DNA of 64,000 nt from positions 24,026,154 through 24,090,153 of the forward strand of contig NC_057788.1 in assembly GCF_014905175.1 (NCBI RefSeq). The letters are read 5' to 3'. Below are positions 61,701-64,000 of the stretch, piece after piece. The stretch is from Aphidius gifuensis (lineage: Eukaryota; Arthropoda; Insecta; Hymenoptera; Braconidae). Below the pieces are notes generated by a model. That model did no database searches. It was not told the DNA's origin and saw nothing but the letters and a program-made list of their open reading frames with translations. The position numbers and the translations under genes were made by a program. The stretch's first letter is position 1. The number at the start of each line of letters is the position of its first letter.

Positions 61701-64000
61701 AAAAGAATAATCTAAATTCAGAGAATATTTTTATCTTGGAATGTATGAGGTGGGAAATAAAAGAGGCGAGAGCTTTCATGGAACTATTGATTTCGCGTCT
61801 CAAGCCCTTGGATGAAACGTTGACGGTCTGGCAGATCTGGAACAAGGCCCGACCTAGCCCTCTTTCTCTCTTTTTTTTTACTCCACCCCTCTTTTTTACT
61901 CTTCACTTATTTCGGCACATGTTCATGCCTATTATATACCTATACGTTGATTCTGTTTTTTTTTTTTTTTTTTTGTATTTTTTTTGTCAAAGCTTTCCAG
62001 TTCACATCCACAGCGATTTTCCCTCGCATATGCAGTTGGCAATGGGCCAAATTTTGCAAGCACATTGCTTCAACTTTTACACAAAATCCCTATATATATA
62101 TATATTTATATATCTATAAGTTGACTATGTATATTCTACACCACCAGTGCCTTATATCTTGAAACGAGTTTATTTTATTTTTTTATATTTTGTACAAATT
62201 TATTGAGCTTGATTTATTATTTTAACACAACGAAAAATAAAAAATGTACAACAATAAATGCTTGACTGCAGTCGACTTTCATAAAATCACTATAATACTT
62301 TGCTATTTTATCTTTTTTTTTTTTTTGTAAAATTTTTATACAGTAAATACCTTCTGTAAGCTGTTTTATATCTTCTATCAAAATTTACTGCAGTACGATT
62401 GCTAGGTAACTATTTACACATCATGAAATTTCAAAATGTTTTCATAAATCTTATTGAAATGGTTTTACATTATTCTTGATAATCATTGACCTGATAATTT
62501 TTTTTGTTTTTTTTTTTACAATCGTAAAAATGTTTGGTTAAGTTGTCGGGTTATATATGCAAAATGAAGTTTAAAGGAAAGATCGATGATTGTCGGATAT
62601 GAATGCCAGGGACAAACGTAAATGTACCATAAAATACGAGTTGTTTTCCCCGGGGCAATTAATACGCTATAGCCAGGATATGAACCCAATGAAAAATGTT
62701 CAACGGTTATTACGGTTTCACTCTTTTTCTCTCGTTCTTATTTATTTATTTTTTTTTGTTACCAAGTCTCTTAGTCATTACTCTCTAACATTTCCTGCCT
62801 TTTCTCTTCGTTTCATTAAAACTTCTTGTCCCGAATATATTTTTCTTTTCTTGGACTGTTTTATTCAACCCTCTTCAGTCAAAAAATAAAATAACCATGA
62901 GAAATATAAAGAAAAAAAAAATCACACAATGATTGTTCTTCTTTGAGAAAAGTTGTTGGTTGAACGGTCATATTGCTCTTTCATTGTCGGCAGTTTACTT
63001 GAAAAGCCACAATATCACGTACAAAAAAAAAAAAGAAGCTTATTGCCATGAAAAAATATCTGGCACGCGTTTGTTCGTAATTCTCAATAGCCTCAAGGGC
63101 ATTTTATAACGACTCAAACAATTTGCAGTGCATCATATCCGTTGTACAAGTCCAACATTTGAAAGATAAAGACAAGGTGAAGATAAAAAAATACGAGCGA
63201 CAAACGAAAAAAAGAAAAAAAAATATAATAAAATAAAAAATCAAGAAAAGAATTGCTGATGCAAGCCAATATAAATTCACATTCTTGCAATGTCAATGGT
63301 TTCGTCTCTATTTTTTGTTTGTTTTTTTTATTATTTTTATTCCTCTTGAAACATTTTATGTTTTCACAGAGACCCTTCGTAGAAACATAGACGAGAAAGA
63401 GGTTCCAACTGACGGAATCTTTGGGTTTTGTGGCTGCAAACATGCCGATACTATATCCGAAACCATTGTATAACCGTGTGAATAGTCCTTGTGTTTCACA
63501 ATGTATATACGTAGAGTAAATGTGAAAAACAGTATCTAAGATATCAATGTGTTTGTACACATGAGTGAAAAAGTATTAGTAAAAAAACATAGAAAGCTTT
63601 TGCGCCTGGTTGATCATGTGGTTCATATCAAAATGCTCCCTTTTCTTCGAAACTTTTTCATTCGCTTGAATAAAAAAGACAAAAATAAGAATAAAAAAAA
63701 AAAAAAATGGAAAATAAGAAATATTAGCTTGAAAATAAAATGGTTATTATCCTTAGAAAAAAATAATAAACTCAAGAAGCATTGTAAAGTCTCTTTTCGT
63801 TTCTCTTCTAATTTCCTAGATTTTTCAAAGAGTTTTTGTTGATAGAATGTGATTGGACAGTCGGATTTTTTACTGTATATTTTTTTAGCCAGATTTCAAC
63901 GAAGCGTTGTCGGTAAATTGTCAAGGATCATCCAGGTACTTGCTTGCAAAAGCTTTTTTTTAACCAATCTAACTCTGTCCAACTCATACCATATTTTACG
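49709..64000. other. Region without recognised genes
   Basis: About 14 kb of AT-rich DNA, probably intron of the plus-strand transcript starting near 49.4 kb and/or upstream region of complexin. GC-richer islands lie at about 53,060-53,230 (with a minus-strand TATATAAAAAG at about 53,160-53,171), 55,545-55,755, 56,000-56,100, 60,180-60,430, 61,735-61,870 and 63,365-63,475. None can be assigned to a family. Confidence 0.4.
63368..63472 (+). other. Coding-like segment after a good acceptor, unassigned
   Basis: After an acceptor-like TGTTTTCACAG the plus strand is open to a TAA at 63,470-63,472, reading ETLRRNIDEKEVPTDGIFGF and then CGCKHADTISETIV. It has balanced composition and little of the poly-Phe/Lys bias of chance frames in this region. 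The antisense strand is open too (YNGFGYSIGMFAATKPKDSV), so strand and reality are uncertain. It could be the last exon of a plus-strand gene. Confidence 0.22.

Noticed and set aside
1..64000. CRISPR arrays, operons, rRNA, phage or viral genes
   Set aside because: None seen. The repeats present are microsatellites, one MITE and one segmental duplication, and the gene structure is eukaryotic.

Overview
This is a very AT-rich (by eye roughly 75-80% A+T) window of an animal nuclear genome. Genes are split by GT-AG introns, homopolymer runs and microsatellites are common, and there is no prokaryotic gene organisation. The two recognisable genes are both on the minus strand: a glycoside hydrolase family 79 (heparanase-type) gene and the synaptic regulator complexin. 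The complexin sequence is insect-type, with EEPNPLMRKKKTPEELAAEA-like central wording and a C-terminal CAAX box. Together with the base composition this suggests an insect, perhaps a hymenopteran such as a parasitoid wasp. The order is an inference from composition and remembered protein style, not from a search.

Layout. 1-2383 (-): the 5' part of a gene for a large secreted low-complexity protein, running off the left edge. 2620-2634: a compact G-quadruplex motif. About 2,780-7,815: a tandem segmental duplication (period about 2.75 kb) of a small promoter-plus-exons unit; one copy has an intact mini reading frame, the other a premature stop, and a block of about 170 bp is inverted between them. 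8,864-14,215 (-): a nine-exon heparanase-type gene whose 468-residue N-terminal part (signal peptide plus GH79 domain) continues in frame into a single huge exon coding a tail of about 997 residues, rich in Lys, Asn and Glu and carrying several furin-like sites. 14,216-22,350: about 8 kb without recognisable genes, strongly T-rich on the plus strand, which is 3' flank or 3' UTR of complexin. 22,351-34,671 (-): three certain complexin coding exons separated by introns of 165 bp and 11.8 kb. 42,887-43,065 (-): a TATA-box promoter and a first exon with an ATG whose splice phase fits complexin. 43,066-64,000: mostly featureless AT-rich DNA with one well-formed plus-strand exon (49,641-49,708), a TATA motif upstream of it, and several GC-richer islands that I cannot assign.

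The genes do not form a pathway. The heparanase-type protein would act on extracellular glycosaminoglycans, and complexin acts in the presynaptic terminal on assembled SNAREs. A roughly 475-bp MITE with perfect 15-bp terminal inverted repeats and a TA target duplication sits in the putative complexin first intron. Most short open frames in the window are antisense or out-of-frame shadows, or chance openings in T-rich DNA.
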